Assembly: GCF_900105675.1 (NCBI RefSeq) | Contig: NZ_LT629786.1 | Coordinates: 4,340,001 to 4,404,000, forward strand | Length of the DNA: 64,000 nt | Source: Pseudomonas synxantha | GTDB lineage: Bacteria; Pseudomonadota; Gammaproteobacteria; Pseudomonadales; Pseudomonadaceae | Direction of reading: 5' to 3' | Shown: piece by piece, positions 45,287 to 56,081 of the stretch | Layout of the letters: the number at the start of each line of letters is the position of its first letter | Numbering within the stretch: position 1 is the stretch's first letter | Position numbers and translations under genes: made by a program | Notes under the pieces: model-generated | Seen by the model: only the letters and a program-made list of their open reading frames with translations | Databases searched by the model: none | Told to the model about the DNA's origin: nothing

Positions 45287-46804
45287 GTGAACTCTATTCC
45301 AACAACACCGCTGACCTCTGTGGGAGCCGGGCTTGCCCGCGATGCAGGCGACTCGGTGCATCAGTTGCACCGCAGCGATGCCATCGCAGGCAAGCCAGCT
45401 CCCACACAGAGCAGATCCCACACTGCCCTGGCTTATTGCGCTCTGGCACTGGCAGTGAGCCTCGCCGGTTGCGCCGGCCTGCCCGACCAACGCCTGGCCA
45501 ATGAAGCGCTCAAGCGCGGCGATACCGTCACCGCCCAGCAGAATTACCAGCAACTGGCAGACCTGGGCTACAGCGAGGCCCAAGTGGGCCTGGCTGATAT
45601 CCAGGTAGGTACCCGTGATCCGGCGCAAATCAAACAGGCCGAAGCCACTTACCGTGCGGCCGCGGACATTTCGCCCCGTGCCCAGGCACGCCTCGGCCGC
45701 CTGCTGGTGGCCAAGCCCGGCGCCACCGAAGCTGAACACCATGAAGCCGAAACCCTGCTGAAAAAAGCCTTTGCCAATGGCGAAGGCAATACCCTGATCC
45801 CGCTGGCGATGCTGTACCTGCAATACCCGCACAGCTTCCCCAACGTGAATGCCCAGCAGCAGATCAGCAAATGGCAAGCGGCCGGTTACCCGGAAGCCGG
45901 CCTGGCCCAGGTGCTGCTGTATCGCACCCAGGACACTTACGACCAGCATCTGGATGATGTGGAGCGCATCTGCAAGGCCGCGTTGAACACCACCGATATC
46001 TGCTACGTCGAGCTGGCCACGGTCTACCAGAAAAAAGCCGAGCCGGAAAAACAGGCCGAGTTGCTCAAGCAGATGGAAGCAGGCTACAGCCGTGGCAGCG
46101 TCACCGCCCAGCGCGTCGACAGCGTCGCCCGCGTACTCGGTGATGCCAGCCTCGGCACGCCGGACGAAAAAACCGCCCAGGCTTTGCTTGAAAAAATCGC
46201 CCCTGCCTACCCGGCCTCCTGGGTCAGCCTGGCGCAACTGCTCTACGACTTCCCCGAAATGGGCGACGTCGACCAGATGATGAAGTACCTCGACAACGGC
46301 CGCGCCGCCGACCAGCCGCGCGCCGAACTGCTGCTGGGCAAGCTCTACTACGAAGGCAAGTGGGTGCCGGCCGACGCCAAGGCCGCCGAAGCCCACTTCG
46401 AAAAAGCCGTGGGCCGTGAAGTGGCCGCCGATTACTACCTCGGCCAGATCTACCGCCGTGGCTACCTGGGCAAGGTCTACCCGCAAAAAGCCCTGGACCA
46501 CCTGCTGACCGCTGCGCGCAACGGCCAGAACAGCGCCGACTTCGCCATCGCCCAACTGTTTTCCCAAGGCAAGGGTACCAAGCCCGACCCATTGAACGCC
46601 TATGTCTTCAGCCAACTGGCCAAGGCCCAGGACACGCCAGAGGCCAATGACCTGGCTACCCAGCTCGAGGCGCCATTGACCCCTGAGCAACGCGCCGAAG
46701 GCCAACGCCTGGTGCAACAGGAACTGGCCGCCCGCGGCACCCTGGCCCAAAGCACGCTGCAACTGCACGCCCTGCAAGAAGAAGACGGCGAGGAATCCCT
46801 ATGA
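45287..46804 (+). CDS. algK: Alginate biosynthesis TPR lipoprotein AlgK, N-terminus carries a REPIN
   Basis: 505 residues. Periplasmic-facing outer-membrane lipoprotein built of TPR-like Sel1 repeats that places the porin AlgE. The lipobox LAGC (cysteine near residue 62) and the mature start [19 protein letters not shown] match AlgK of other pseudomonads. Unusually, a whole REPIN (45316-45410) lies in frame between the start and the hydrophobic core [17 protein letters not shown], giving about 43 extra residues before it (P. aeruginosa AlgK has a lipobox near residue 27). The start is taken as GTG at 45287, eight bases after GAGG; ATG at 45281 is only two bases after it. Stop overlaps algE by 4 bp. 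Confidence 0.9.
   Translation: MNSIPTTPLTSVGAGLARDAGDSVHQLHRSDAIAGKPAPTQSRSHTALAYCALALAVSLAGCAGLPDQRLANEALKRGDTVTAQQNYQQLADLGYSEAQVGLADIQVGTRDPAQIKQAEATYRAAADISPRAQARLGRLLVAKPGATEAEHHEAETLLKKAFANGEGNTLIPLAMLYLQYPHSFPNVNAQQQISKWQAAGYPEAGLAQVLLYRTQDTYDQHLDDVERICKAALNTTDICYVELATVYQKKAEPEKQAELLKQMEAGYSRGSVTAQRVDSVARVLGDASLGTPDEKTAQALLEKIAPAYPASWVSLAQLLYDFPEMGDVDQMMKYLDNGRAADQPRAELLLGKLYYEGKWVPADAKAAEAHFEKAVGREVAADYYLGQIYRRGYLGKVYPQKALDHLLTAARNGQNSADFAIAQLFSQGKGTKPDPLNAYVFSQLAKAQDTPEANDLATQLEAPLTPEQRAEGQRLVQQELAARGTLAQSTLQLHALQEEDGEESL
45316..45410. repeat. REPIN (CTGGCTTGC class) inside algK coding sequence
   Basis: Arms CTCTGTGGGAGCCGGGCTTG and CAAGCCAGCTCCCACACAGAG, enclosing CGCGATGCAGGCGACTCGG...GATGCCATCG. 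It is read through in frame as [18 protein letters not shown]... GKPAPTQS and sits just after the start codon. Confidence 0.9.
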
Positions 46805-48288
46805 AGCTCAACCCATTCGTCAAGGCCGGCATCGGCCTGACCTTCGCCCTGCTGTGGTCGTGCCCGACCCTGGCCGCGCTGACCGAAGCCAAGAACTTCG
46901 GCCTGGAGGTCAAAGCCACTGCACAGTCCGAAGATGACCGCGACCTCGGCACCCAGAAAGGCGGCGACGTCAACGGCATCGGCCTCGACCTGCGCCCGTG
47001 GATCTACGGCGAAAGCGGCGCGTGGAGTGCCTACGCCATGGGCCAGGCCGTCGTGTCCAGCGACATCATCGAGACCGACACCTTGCAACAGTCGGCCGAT
47101 GACACCACCGAACAATCGAGCAACGACGACCGCAAGGCCAAGAAAAACTACCTGGCCCTGCGCGAGTTCTGGGTTGGCTACAGCGGCTTCACGCCCTACC
47201 CCGGCGAGATCCTCAAGTTCGGTCGCCAGCGCCTGCGCAATGACGACGGCCAATGGCGCGACACCAACATCGAAGCGCTGAACTGGACCTTCGACACCAC
47301 CCTGCTCAAGGCCAATGTCGGCGCCGCCGAACGTTTCAGCGAGTACCGCACCGACCTCAAGGAACTTTCGCCCAAGGACAAGGACCGCCAGCACTTCTAC
47401 GCCGACGCCGCCTACCAGTGGACGCCGGGCCAGTGGATCGGCCTGCGCGGTCACCACACCCATGACGACGGCAAGCTCGACTACGCCGAACCAGGCGTGG
47501 CCACGGACCCGTTGGACAAACGCGAGAACGGCGACCTGACCTGGCTCGGCATCGAAGCCAACAGCGACGCCTACAACTGGCGCAATACCAACACCGTCAA
47601 CTACTGGGCCAGCATCACCGGCATGCGCGGCGACCGCGACACCGTAAATGCCTTGAATGCCGACGGCACTCGTCCGACCAATGCCAAGCGCAGCGATAAC
47701 GTGAGTGGCTGGGCCACCGACCTCGGCGTGCGCCTGCGTCTGGACCCGCAATGGCAAGTGGGCGCGGCCTACTCCCGCGCCAGTGCCGAGTACGAGCAGA
47801 ACGGCCTGCAAAGCAACCGTTCGAACTGGACCGGCACCCAATCCCGCGTGCACCGCTTCGGCGAAGCGTATCGCGGCGAGATGAACAACATGCAGTCCAT
47901 GAGCTTGTTCGGTTCCTGGCAGCTGCGCGAGGACTACGACGCCAGCCTGGTGTACCACAAGTTCTGGCGCGTGGACGGCAACAAGCCGGTGGGCAGCAAC
48001 GGTATCGATGCGGTGCAGAACAACACCGATGACGTCACCGGCGCGATCCTCTCCAGCACGTCCCTGCCTCTGGAAGACGGTAAGAAAGACCTCGGCCAGG
48101 AGATGGACCTGGTGGTCACCAAGTACTTCAAGAAAGGCTTGCTGCCCGCCGCGCTGAGCCAGTCGATCGACGAGCCGTCGGCCCTGGTGCGCTTGCGTGC
48201 CGGCGTGTTCAAGCCGGGCGACGCCTATGGCAGCCAGGTCGACTCCTACATGCACCGCGCGTTTGTCGACGTGGTCTGGAAATTCTGA
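46801..48288 (+). CDS. algE: Alginate outer-membrane export porin
   Basis: 495 residues. Signal peptide [25 protein letters not shown], then an 18-strand-type barrel with many alternating aromatic/polar strands, [18 protein letters not shown] block ([33 protein letters not shown]) and terminal phenylalanine (FVDVVWKF). Exports the polymer through the outer membrane. Its ATG overlaps the algK stop (ATGA). Confidence 0.95.
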   Translation: MKLNPFVKAGIGLTFALLWSCPTLAALTEAKNFGLEVKATAQSEDDRDLGTQKGGDVNGIGLDLRPWIYGESGAWSAYAMGQAVVSSDIIETDTLQQSADDTTEQSSNDDRKAKKNYLALREFWVGYSGFTPYPGEILKFGRQRLRNDDGQWRDTNIEALNWTFDTTLLKANVGAAERFSEYRTDLKELSPKDKDRQHFYADAAYQWTPGQWIGLRGHHTHDDGKLDYAEPGVATDPLDKRENGDLTWLGIEANSDAYNWRNTNTVNYWASITGMRGDRDTVNALNADGTRPTNAKRSDNVSGWATDLGVRLRLDPQWQVGAAYSRASAEYEQNGLQSNRSNWTGTQSRVHRFGEAYRGEMNNMQSMSLFGSWQLREDYDASLVYHKFWRVDGNKPVGSNGIDAVQNNTDDVTGAILSSTSLPLEDGKKDLGQEMDLVVTKYFKKGLLPAALSQSIDEPSALVRLRAGVFKPGDAYGSQVDSYMHRAFVDVVWKF

Positions 48289-48302
48289 TGGGAGCCTGCG
48301 CC

Positions 48303-49856
48303 ATGAATGCTCAAAGCCTACTCGTCGCGGCAATGCTGTTGGCCAGCGCCACAGCGTTCGCCGATACGACGGCCAAGGCGCCGATCATCGCCAAGGAACT
48401 GCAACAGGCCAAGACCTACACCATTTCCAGCCCGCCCACCGCGCCGCTGGAAATGGCCAAGCCTGCCCTGCCGGACCTGTCGGGCTACACCGCCGCAGCC
48501 ATGGAAAAGAAGATCGTCAAGACCAAGCCGGGCAAGATCAGCGTGCGCCGCATGATGCAGGAAGACGCGCTCAAGGACTTTATCGGTGGCGATAACAAGA
48601 TGGCCGAATGGGTAGTGCGCCAGCACGGCATTCCCCAGGCGATCTTTGTCGACGATGGCTACATGAACCTCAAGGACCTGGTGGGCAAGCTGCCCAAGCA
48701 GTACTTCAGCGAAACGTCGCCGGGTGTCTTTTTGGCCAAGCTGCCGATCGTGGTCGGGCGCAAGGGCATCCTCGATATCGACAAAAATACCCAGGAATTG
48801 CGTCTGTCCCAGCAAGCCGGCTCGTTTTTGATCAACGACGGCCAGCTGTTTGTGCGCGATACCAAGGTCACCGGTTGGGATGAAAAAGCCAACGGCCCGG
48901 CGCTGTTCAAGTCGGCCAAGGAATTCCGCCCGTTCCTGCTGGCCTGGGGCGGCACCGAGACCTATATCTCCAAGACCAAGATGGCCAGCTTCGGCTACGC
49001 CAACAGTAAGTCCTACGGGGTGAGTATTTCCCAGTACACGCCAAACATGGCCAAAGTGCTCAAGCGTCCTGAGCCGACCGGCTGGATCATCGACTCCGAG
49101 TTCTCGGACATGTGGTACGGCTTCTACTGCTACGAGACCACAGGCTTCGTGATCAAGGGCAATACCTACAAAGACAACATCGTCTACGGCATTGACCCCC
49201 ATGACCGATCCCACGGCCTGATCATCGCCGACAACACGGTGTACGGCACCAAGAAGAAGCACGGCATCATCATTTCCCGGGAAGTGAACGACAGCTTCAT
49301 CTTCAACAACCGCAGCTACGACAACAAGCTCTCGGGCCTGGTGATCGACCGTAACAGCGTGAATAACCTGATCGCCGACAACGAGATCTACCGCAACCAC
49401 ACCGACGGCATCACCCTCTATGAGAGCGGCGACAACCTGTTGTGGGGCAACAAGGTCATCGCCAATCGTCGCCACGGCATTCGTGTGCGTAACAGCGTGA
49501 ACATCAAGCTCTACGAAAACACCTCGATGGCCAACGGCCTGACGGGACTCTACGGCCACATCAAGGACTTGACCGACACCGACCGCGACATTGCCCTCGA
49601 CCCGTTCGACGCCAAGGTCTCGCTGATCGTGGTTGGTGGTGAACTGGCGGGCAACGGCAGCGGGCCGCTGTCCATAGATTCACCGCTGAGTGTCGAGCTG
49701 TACCGCGTGTCGATGCTGGCGCCGACCAAATCCAGCGGCATCAGCTTCAACGGCATTCTTGGCGAGCGCCAGGAAGAAATTCTCGACTTGCTGGTGCGCC
49801 AGCAGAAAGCCGTGCTGATCGACCCTGTCGAACGCCAGACCGAAATGCAGGACTGA
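48303..49856 (+). CDS. algG: Mannuronan C5-epimerase
   Basis: 517 residues, periplasmic. Signal peptide MNAQSLLVAAMLLASATAFAD, an N-terminal linking region, then a right-handed beta-helix (CASH) with the catalytic DPHDR in YGIDPHDRSHGLIIADNTVYG near residue 300, followed by repeated NDSFIFNNRSYDN-type turns. Converts mannuronate to guluronate in the chain. The ATG at 48303 is chosen because GGGAG precedes it by eight bases; an ATG at 48288 overlaps the algE stop and adds five residues. Confidence 0.95.
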   Translation: MNAQSLLVAAMLLASATAFADTTAKAPIIAKELQQAKTYTISSPPTAPLEMAKPALPDLSGYTAAAMEKKIVKTKPGKISVRRMMQEDALKDFIGGDNKMAEWVVRQHGIPQAIFVDDGYMNLKDLVGKLPKQYFSETSPGVFLAKLPIVVGRKGILDIDKNTQELRLSQQAGSFLINDGQLFVRDTKVTGWDEKANGPALFKSAKEFRPFLLAWGGTETYISKTKMASFGYANSKSYGVSISQYTPNMAKVLKRPEPTGWIIDSEFSDMWYGFYCYETTGFVIKGNTYKDNIVYGIDPHDRSHGLIIADNTVYGTKKKHGIIISREVNDSFIFNNRSYDNKLSGLVIDRNSVNNLIADNEIYRNHTDGITLYESGDNLLWGNKVIANRRHGIRVRNSVNIKLYENTSMANGLTGLYGHIKDLTDTDRDIALDPFDAKVSLIVVGGELAGNGSGPLSIDSPLSVELYRVSMLAPTKSSGISFNGILGERQEEILDLLVRQQKAVLIDPVERQTEMQD

Positions 49857-49867
49857 GGATGACCCTT

Positions 49868-51316
49868 ATGCACCCACACATGATCAAACTGCTGAGCCTC
49901 TCGGGTCTGACCCTCGGCCTGCTCGCGGCCAGCCAGGGCGTGCGCGCCGACGAAGCCAAGGCGCCGACCTTCACCGCCGAACCATGCTGCAGCCTGTGCC
50001 CGGCCGCCCATGACGCGAAGAACTACACCACGCGCTACCAGCAGAACTTCACCACCCTGGTCCAAGCCCAGGGCGACTGGCTGTTCCGTACCCAGGAAGA
50101 CCTGCGCACCGAATTCGACACCACGCCCGCTGGCTACAAACGCATGCAGCAGTTGCACGATGCGTTCAAGGCCAAGGGCGTGGAACTGGTGGTGGTCTAT
50201 CAGCCGACCCGTGGCTTGGTGAACCGCAACAAGCTCAACCCTGAAGAAAAAGCCAAGTTCGACTTCGACAAGGCCCTGACCAACTACAAGACCATGCTTG
50301 GCCGTTTCGCCAAGATGGGCTACGTGGTGCCGGACCTTTCGCCACTGACCAACGAGCAATTGCCGGACGAATTGCCGGCCCACGATTTCTACTTCCGCGG
50401 CGACCAGCACTGGACCCCGTACGGCGCCCAGCGCACGGCGAAAATCGTCGCGGCCAAGGTCAAGCAGATGCCTGAGTACGCCGAGATTCCCAAGCGCGAA
50501 TTCGAGACCAAGCGCTCGGGCCGCATGGGCAAGACCGGCACCCTGCACAACATGGCCGGGCAACTGTGCGGCACCAGCTATGCGATTCAGTACATGGACC
50601 AGTTCACCACCGAGCCCAAGGGCGAAGCCGGTGACGGCGACCTGTTCAGCGATTCGGGCAACCCGCAGATCACCCTGGTGGGCACCAGCCACAGCGGCAA
50701 GAACTACAACTTCGCCGGCTTCCTCCAGGAGGAAATCGGCGCCGACATCCTTAACGTCGCCTTCCCCGGCGGTGGCCTGGAAGGGTCGATGATCCAGTAC
50801 CTGGGCAGCGACGAATTCCAGAAGACTCCGCCGAAGATCCTGATCTGGGAATTCTCGCCGCTGTACCGCCTCGACCAGGAAACCATCTATCGCCAGATGA
50901 TGGCGCTGCTGGACAACGGTTGCGAAGGCAAGACCGCGCAGATGTCCGCCAGCACCACCCTCAAGCCCGGCAAGAACGAGCTGATGGTCAACAGTGCCAA
51001 CAAGGACCTGCGCAACGCCAACCACCAGGTCGATATCCGCTTCGCCGATCCGTCGGTGAAAACCTTGCAAGCCACCCTCTGGTACATGAACGGTCGCCAC
51101 GAGGACATCAAGATCGAGAAACCCGAGACATCCGATACAGACGGGCGTTTCGCCTTTGAACTGCGCACCGATGAAGACTGGGCCTCGCAGAACTTGCTGG
51201 CCGTGGAAGTGCAGGGCCCGGAACAGGGTGCTGCCGCGCAGAAGGTCGAAGCGAAAATTTGCACACGAAACGTATTCCCAGCCGGCGGTCAACAAACCGC
51301 TTCAACCGGGCAATGA
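49868..51316 (+). CDS. algX: Alginate O-acetyltransferase AlgX
   Basis: 482 residues, periplasmic SGNH-like acetyltransferase. Signal peptide ending GVRADE, the Cys-rich EPCCSLCPA block, catalytic Asp-His in [10 protein letters not shown] near residue 180 and Ser in [11 protein letters not shown] near residue 272, followed by a C-terminal carbohydrate-binding module (from about 345). Transfers acetyl to the polymer and links the export complex. Either ATG 49859 or 49868 has a usable ribosome-binding site; the latter gives the [11 protein letters not shown] start. Confidence 0.94.
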   Translation: MHPHMIKLLSLSGLTLGLLAASQGVRADEAKAPTFTAEPCCSLCPAAHDAKNYTTRYQQNFTTLVQAQGDWLFRTQEDLRTEFDTTPAGYKRMQQLHDAFKAKGVELVVVYQPTRGLVNRNKLNPEEKAKFDFDKALTNYKTMLGRFAKMGYVVPDLSPLTNEQLPDELPAHDFYFRGDQHWTPYGAQRTAKIVAAKVKQMPEYAEIPKREFETKRSGRMGKTGTLHNMAGQLCGTSYAIQYMDQFTTEPKGEAGDGDLFSDSGNPQITLVGTSHSGKNYNFAGFLQEEIGADILNVAFPGGGLEGSMIQYLGSDEFQKTPPKILIWEFSPLYRLDQETIYRQMMALLDNGCEGKTAQMSASTTLKPGKNELMVNSANKDLRNANHQVDIRFADPSVKTLQATLWYMNGRHEDIKIEKPETSDTDGRFAFELRTDEDWASQNLLAVEVQGPEQGAAAQKVEAKICTRNVFPAGGQQTASTGQ

Positions 51317-51324
51317 GGTTACTT

Positions 51325-52434
51325 ATGCAAAAGTTATTGATTCCATCGTTGCTGGGCCTGGCGATCTTCGCCGGGGCAGCCAACGCCGCCGCGCCGCTGC
51401 GTCCGCCCCAGGGTTATTTCGCACCGATCGAAGCGTTCAAGACCGGCGACTTCAAGAATGACTGCGATGCCATGCCGGCGCCGTACACCGGCTCGCTGCA
51501 ATTTCGCAGCAAGTACGAAGGTTCGGACAAGGCGCGTTCCACGCTGAATGTGCAATCCGAAAAGGCCTTTCGCGACAGCACCGCCGACATTACCAAGCTG
51601 GAAAAAGACACCAGCAAGCGCGTGATGCAATTCATGCGCGATGGCAGGCCCGAGCAGTTGGAATGCACCTTGAACTGGCTGGCTACTTGGGCTCGGGCGG
51701 ATGCGTTGATGTCCAAGGACTTCAACCACACCGGCAAATCCATGCGCAAATGGGCACTGGGCAGCATGGCTTCAGCCTATGTGCGCCTGAAATTCTCCGA
51801 GTCGCAGCCGCTGGCCAAGCACCCGCAGGAATCCCAACAGATCGAAGCCTGGTTCAACAAGCTGGCCGACCAGGTGGTGAGCGACTGGGACAACCTGCCG
51901 CTGGAAAAAACCAACAACCACTCCTACTGGGCCGCCTGGTCGGTGATGGCGACTTCCATCGCCACCAACCGCCGCGACCTGTTTGATTGGGCGGTGAAGG
52001 AATACAAGGTCGGCGCCAACCAGGTCGATGCCCAAGGCTTTTTGCCGAACGAATTGAAGCGCCAACAGCGCGCCCTGTCGTATCACAACTACGCCCTGCC
52101 GCCGCTGTCGATGATCGCCAGTTTTGCCCTGGTCAACGGCGTGGACCTGCGCCAGGAAAACAACGGCGCACTCAAACGCCTGGGCGACAAGGTGCTGGCC
52201 GGGGTGAAAGACCCGGAGATCTTCGAGCAGAAGAACGGCAAAGAGCAGGACATGAAGGACCTCAAGGAAGACATGAAATTTGCCTGGCTTGAGCCCTTCT
52301 GCACGCTCTACACCTGCGCACCGGATGTGATCGAGCGCAAGCATGAGATGCAGCCGTTCAAGACATTCCGCCTGGGTGGCGACCTGACCAAGGTCTACGA
52401 CCCGGCGCACGAAAAAGGCAAAAAAGGTTCCTGA
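51325..52434 (+). CDS. algL: Alginate lyase
   Basis: 369 residues, periplasmic PL5 lyase that clears stray polymer. Signal peptide [39 protein letters not shown], the catalytic [12 protein letters not shown] (His) and [11 protein letters not shown] (Tyr/Arg region). The ATG at 51325 has GAGG six bases upstream; an in-frame ATG at 51313 overlaps the algX stop. Followed by a REPIN and G-tracts before algI. Confidence 0.95.
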   Translation: MQKLLIPSLLGLAIFAGAANAAAPLRPPQGYFAPIEAFKTGDFKNDCDAMPAPYTGSLQFRSKYEGSDKARSTLNVQSEKAFRDSTADITKLEKDTSKRVMQFMRDGRPEQLECTLNWLATWARADALMSKDFNHTGKSMRKWALGSMASAYVRLKFSESQPLAKHPQESQQIEAWFNKLADQVVSDWDNLPLEKTNNHSYWAAWSVMATSIATNRRDLFDWAVKEYKVGANQVDAQGFLPNELKRQQRALSYHNYALPPLSMIASFALVNGVDLRQENNGALKRLGDKVLAGVKDPEIFEQKNGKEQDMKDLKEDMKFAWLEPFCTLYTCAPDVIERKHEMQPFKTFRLGGDLTKVYDPAHEKGKKGS

Positions 52435-52448
52435 GCAAACGCGGTAAA

Positions 52449-52544
52449 AAATGTGGGAGGGGGCTTGCTCCCGATGGCGGTGTAACAGTCGCCATCTGTG
52501 CTCAATGACACACCGCTATCGGGAGCAAGCCCCCTCCCACATTT
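52449..52544. repeat. REPIN between algL and algI
   Basis: Arms AAATGTGGGAGGGGGCTTGC and its exact reverse complement, enclosing TCCCGATGGCGGTGTAACAGT...ACACCGCTATCGGGA. Lies 15 bp after algL and separates the lyase from the acetylation genes within the operon. Confidence 0.9.
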
Positions 52545-52577
52545 GAAGCCGGTTTCGTCAGTAGAAATGCAATACAA

Positions 52578-52610
52578 CCTCCCCCGAAATCGTGGGGGGG
52601 TTTGGGGGGG
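52578..52610 (+). other. Paired G-tracts and C/G hairpin before algI
   Basis: CCTCCCCC, eight bases, GGGGGGG, TTT, GGGGGGG, 41 bp before the algI start. Could form a hairpin with the C-run or slip during replication or transcription. Confidence 0.6.
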
Positions 52611-52650
52611 CTCTGGCCCTTGACTGTTGGTTAAACATGGAGAGATCGGG

Positions 52651-54183
52651 ATGGTTTTCTCGTCCAATGTGTTCCTGTTTCTGTTCTTGCCGATCTTTCT
52701 CGGCTTGTACTACTTGAGCGGGCAACGCTATCGCAATCTGCTGCTGCTGATTGCCAGCTACGTGTTCTACGCCTGGTGGCGAGTGGACTTCCTGGCGCTG
52801 TTCGCCGCCGTCACGCTATGGAACTACTGGATCGGCCTCAAGGTCGGTGCCGCCGGCGTGCGTACCAAGCCGGCGCAGCGCTGGTTGCTGCTCGGCGTGG
52901 CAGTCGACCTGTGCATCCTCGGCTATTTCAAGTACGCCAACTTCGGCGTCGACAGCATCAACGTGATGATGAAGTCGGCGGGCCTGGAGCCTTTCATCCT
53001 CACCCACGTGCTGTTGCCGATCGGGATCTCGTTCTACATCTTCGAGTCCATCAGCTACATCATCGACGTGTACCGTGGCGATACCCCGGCGACCCGCAAC
53101 CTGATCGACTTCGCGGCGTTCGTAGCAATCTTCCCGCACTTGATTGCCGGCCCGGTGTTGCGTTTCCGTGACCTGGCCGACCAGTTCAACAACCGCACCC
53201 ACACCCTCGACAAGTTCTCCGAGGGTTGCACGCGGTTCATGCAGGGTTTCATCAAGAAAGTCTTTATTGCCGACACCCTGGCGGTGGTGGCCGACCATTG
53301 CTTCGCCCTGCAAAACCCCACCACCGGCGACGCCTGGCTGGGTGCACTGGCCTACACCGCGCAGCTGTACTTCGACTTCTCGGGCTACAGCGACATGGCC
53401 ATCGGCCTGGGCTTGATGATGGGTTTCCGCTTCATGGAAAACTTCAAGCAGCCGTACATCAGCCAGTCGATCACCGAGTTCTGGCGGCGCTGGCACATCA
53501 GCCTCTCTACCTGGCTGCGTGATTACCTGTACATCACCCTGGGCGGCAACCGCAAAGGCACGCTGACCACCTACCGCAACCTGTTCCTGACCATGCTGCT
53601 CGGTGGCCTGTGGCACGGTGCCAACATCACCTACATCGTGTGGGGCGCCTGGCACGGCATGTGGCTGGCAATTGAAAAAGCCATCGGCCTGAACACCGCG
53701 CCGCGCAGCTTCAATGTGCTGCGCTGGGCCTTCACCTTCCTGCTGGTGGTGATGGGCTGGGTGATCTTCCGCGCTGAAAACCTGCACGTTGCCGGGCGTA
53801 TGTACGGTGCGATGTTCAGCTTTGGCGAGTGGTCGCTGTCGGAACTCAACCGCGCCAATCTCACCGGGCTGCAAGTGGCGACCCTGGTGGTGGCCTACGC
53901 AACCCTGGCGTTCTTCGGCCTGCGCGACTTCTACACCAATCGCCCTGCCCAGAAAACCAAGCCGGCCGATCCGAGCCTGATCAAGGCGGTGCCTGGCGAC
54001 AACCCCGGCAGCATCCACGAGCCTGGTTTCAGCGTGGGCCGTGACGCTGCCGTGCAACCGGCCTACTGGACCGCTGAATGGCCACGCTACGCCATGCGCG
54101 CCGCGGTGCTGCTGCTGTTCGTAGCGTCGATCCTGAAACTGTCGGCGCAGAGTTTCTCGCCGTTCCTTTACTTCCAATTCTGA
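52651..54183 (+). CDS. algI: Alginate O-acetylation membrane protein (MBOAT)
   Basis: 510 residues, about 11 membrane segments starting MVFSSNVFLFLFLPIFLGLYYLSG. MBOAT core with the catalytic histidine in LLGGLWHGANITYIVWGAWHG and the AlgI-type block PHLIAGPVLRFRDLADQF. Moves acetyl groups across the inner membrane to AlgJ/AlgX. The ATG at 52651 follows GGAGAGATCGG; a GTG at 52627 adds eight residues not seen in the family. Confidence 0.95.
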   Translation: MVFSSNVFLFLFLPIFLGLYYLSGQRYRNLLLLIASYVFYAWWRVDFLALFAAVTLWNYWIGLKVGAAGVRTKPAQRWLLLGVAVDLCILGYFKYANFGVDSINVMMKSAGLEPFILTHVLLPIGISFYIFESISYIIDVYRGDTPATRNLIDFAAFVAIFPHLIAGPVLRFRDLADQFNNRTHTLDKFSEGCTRFMQGFIKKVFIADTLAVVADHCFALQNPTTGDAWLGALAYTAQLYFDFSGYSDMAIGLGLMMGFRFMENFKQPYISQSITEFWRRWHISLSTWLRDYLYITLGGNRKGTLTTYRNLFLTMLLGGLWHGANITYIVWGAWHGMWLAIEKAIGLNTAPRSFNVLRWAFTFLLVVMGWVIFRAENLHVAGRMYGAMFSFGEWSLSELNRANLTGLQVATLVVAYATLAFFGLRDFYTNRPAQKTKPADPSLIKAVPGDNPGSIHEPGFSVGRDAAVQPAYWTAEWPRYAMRAAVLLLFVASILKLSAQSFSPFLYFQF

Positions 54184-54194
54184 GGGAGCCGACC

Positions 54195-55382
54195 ATGACC
54201 CGTTCATTACGCGTCCTCTACATCAGCCTGTTCATGGTGCTGTTGCTGGCCCTGGGCGCCTGGTCGCTGCGCAGTTTCCTGGGCTTCAGCACCAACGCCG
54301 ATGCGACCGTGCTCAACGGTCGCTGGACCAAAGCCGTCGAGACTCATTACGACGACGAGTTCCCGATCAAGCGCATCGGCACCAACCTATGGGCAGCGCT
54401 GGACTACAAGCTGTTCAATGAAGGCCGCCCCGGCGTGGTGCTGGGCCGCGATCACTGGCTGTACAGCGACGAGGAATTCAACCCCGCCGTCAATGAAGAC
54501 CAGAACCTGGAGGGCAACTACGCCCTTGTCGAAGGCGTGCGCCAGAAGCTCAAGGCCCAGGGCATCCAACTGGTGATGGCGATCGTGCCGGCCAAGGTGC
54601 GCCTGTACCCGGAACACCTGGGTGAAGTGAAACCGGCGAGCATTCACGCCAACCTGTACCAGGACTTCCACGCCCGGGTTGCCGCCGACCAGATCATCGC
54701 CCCGGACCTGCTCGGCCCGCTGCAACAGGCCAAGCTGGGCGGCAAGCAGGTGTTCCTGCGCACCGACACCCACTGGACCCCGGATGGCGCGGAAATCGCC
54801 GCCAAGCAACTGGCAAAGACCATTGCCGACAAGACCCCGCTGAGCGGCGAGCCGCAGCACTTTGTCACCGAGGCCGAGAAGACCGAGCCACACAAAGGCG
54901 ACCTGCGTCTGTTCCTGCCCCTGGACCCGCTGTTCGAAAACCTGATGCCGCCCAAAGAGCCGCTGGAAAAACGCGTCACGCACCTGGCCGAAACCAAAGG
55001 CGACGACGCGCTGTTCAGCGACAGCGAAACCCCAGTGGCACTGGTGGGCACCAGCTACAGCGCCAACCCCAACTGGAACTTCGTCGGCGCCCTCAAGCAA
55101 GCCCTGGGCAGTGACGTGGTCAGCTACGCCGAAGACGGCCACGGCCCGATCCTGCCGATGCTCAGCTATCTGAAAAGCGACGACTTCAAGAACAACCCAC
55201 CCCAGGTGCTGATCTGGGAATTCCCCGAACGCTATCTGCCCGTAAATAACGAAATCGGTGATGCCGACCCATCGTGGGTTGCGCAGCTTAAACAAGCCGG
55301 TTCGCGCCAACAGAACATGGCAAGCAACACACCTGCTTTTAAAAATCAGAAACCCGAGACGCCCGACCGGGCGCAAAACTGA
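54195..55382 (+). CDS. algJ: Alginate O-acetyltransferase AlgJ
   Basis: 395 residues, signal-anchor (MTRSLRVLYISLFMVLLLALGAW) then SGNH-like acetyltransferase with Asp-His in RTDTHWTPDGA and Ser in VGTSYSANPNWNF. Paralogous to the AlgX catalytic part; acts with AlgI and AlgF. The ATG at 54195 follows GAGGGAG and lies 11 bp after algI. Confidence 0.95.
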   Translation: MTRSLRVLYISLFMVLLLALGAWSLRSFLGFSTNADATVLNGRWTKAVETHYDDEFPIKRIGTNLWAALDYKLFNEGRPGVVLGRDHWLYSDEEFNPAVNEDQNLEGNYALVEGVRQKLKAQGIQLVMAIVPAKVRLYPEHLGEVKPASIHANLYQDFHARVAADQIIAPDLLGPLQQAKLGGKQVFLRTDTHWTPDGAEIAAKQLAKTIADKTPLSGEPQHFVTEAEKTEPHKGDLRLFLPLDPLFENLMPPKEPLEKRVTHLAETKGDDALFSDSETPVALVGTSYSANPNWNFVGALKQALGSDVVSYAEDGHGPILPMLSYLKSDDFKNNPPQVLIWEFPERYLPVNNEIGDADPSWVAQLKQAGSRQQNMASNTPAFKNQKPETPDRAQN

Positions 55383-55398
55383 AAGAGAGGTAACTCAC

Positions 55399-56055
55399 AT
55401 GACTTTCACTACAACTCCTCGTCGTCTCGCCAAGACCCTGGCCATCGCTGCCGGCCTGAGCTTCGTATCGATGTCCGCCTTCGCCGGTGGTGACGCCGCC
55501 CTGTACGGCCCAACCGCGCCAAAGGGTTCGAGCTTCGTGCGCATCTACAACGCCAGCAACCAGGAAGTCAGCGCCACCGTCGGCAGCACCAACCTCAGCG
55601 ACGTGGCGCCATTGGCCAGCAGCGACTTCAGCTTCATGCCGGGCGGTGACTACAGCGCCAAGGTCGGCAGCCAGACCGTGCCGGTCAAACTCGCTGCCGA
55701 TCACTACTACACCCTGGTCAACAACAGCAGCGGCCAGCCTCAGCTGATCGAAGAGCCGCCGTTCAAGAACAAGCAGAAATCCCTGGTACGCGTGCAGAAC
55801 CTCAGCGACAAGGCCCTGACCCTGAAAACTGCCGACGGCAAGACCGATGTGGTCAAGTCGGTGGCCGCCAAGGGCCGTGGTGAACGCGAGATCAACCCGG
55901 TGAAGGTGAGCCTGGCGCTGTATGACGGCGACAAGAAGGTCGGCGATGTGAAGCCGGTGGCCCTGGAGCGCGGTGAGGCAGCGGTGCTGTACGTCACAGG
56001 TTCCGGTTCGAGCCTGTCGCCAGTCTGGGTCAAACGCCCGGTGTCGACCCGCTAA
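55399..56055 (+). CDS. algF: Alginate O-acetylation protein AlgF
   Basis: 218 residues, periplasmic. Signal peptide (MTFTTTPRRLAKTLAIAAGLSFVSMSAFAG), then two beta-rich halves with repeated RVQNLSDKALTLKTADGK and RIYNASNQEVSATVGS-like strands. Needed for acetylation; no catalytic motif is known. The ATG at 55399 follows GAGAGG; the upstream in-frame extension from 55258 lies inside algJ. Confidence 0.95.
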   Translation: MTFTTTPRRLAKTLAIAAGLSFVSMSAFAGGDAALYGPTAPKGSSFVRIYNASNQEVSATVGSTNLSDVAPLASSDFSFMPGGDYSAKVGSQTVPVKLAADHYYTLVNNSSGQPQLIEEPPFKNKQKSLVRVQNLSDKALTLKTADGKTDVVKSVAAKGRGEREINPVKVSLALYDGDKKVGDVKPVALERGEAAVLYVTGSGSSLSPVWVKRPVSTR

Positions 56056-56081
56056 CTATTTCCCTGAGTTGACACGCCCCC

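Noticed and set aside
52449..52650. End of the alginate operon after algL with a new promoter for algI
   Set aside because: The 216-bp gap is explained by a REPIN and G-tracts; no AlgU or sigma-70 promoter was seen, so a single operon is kept.
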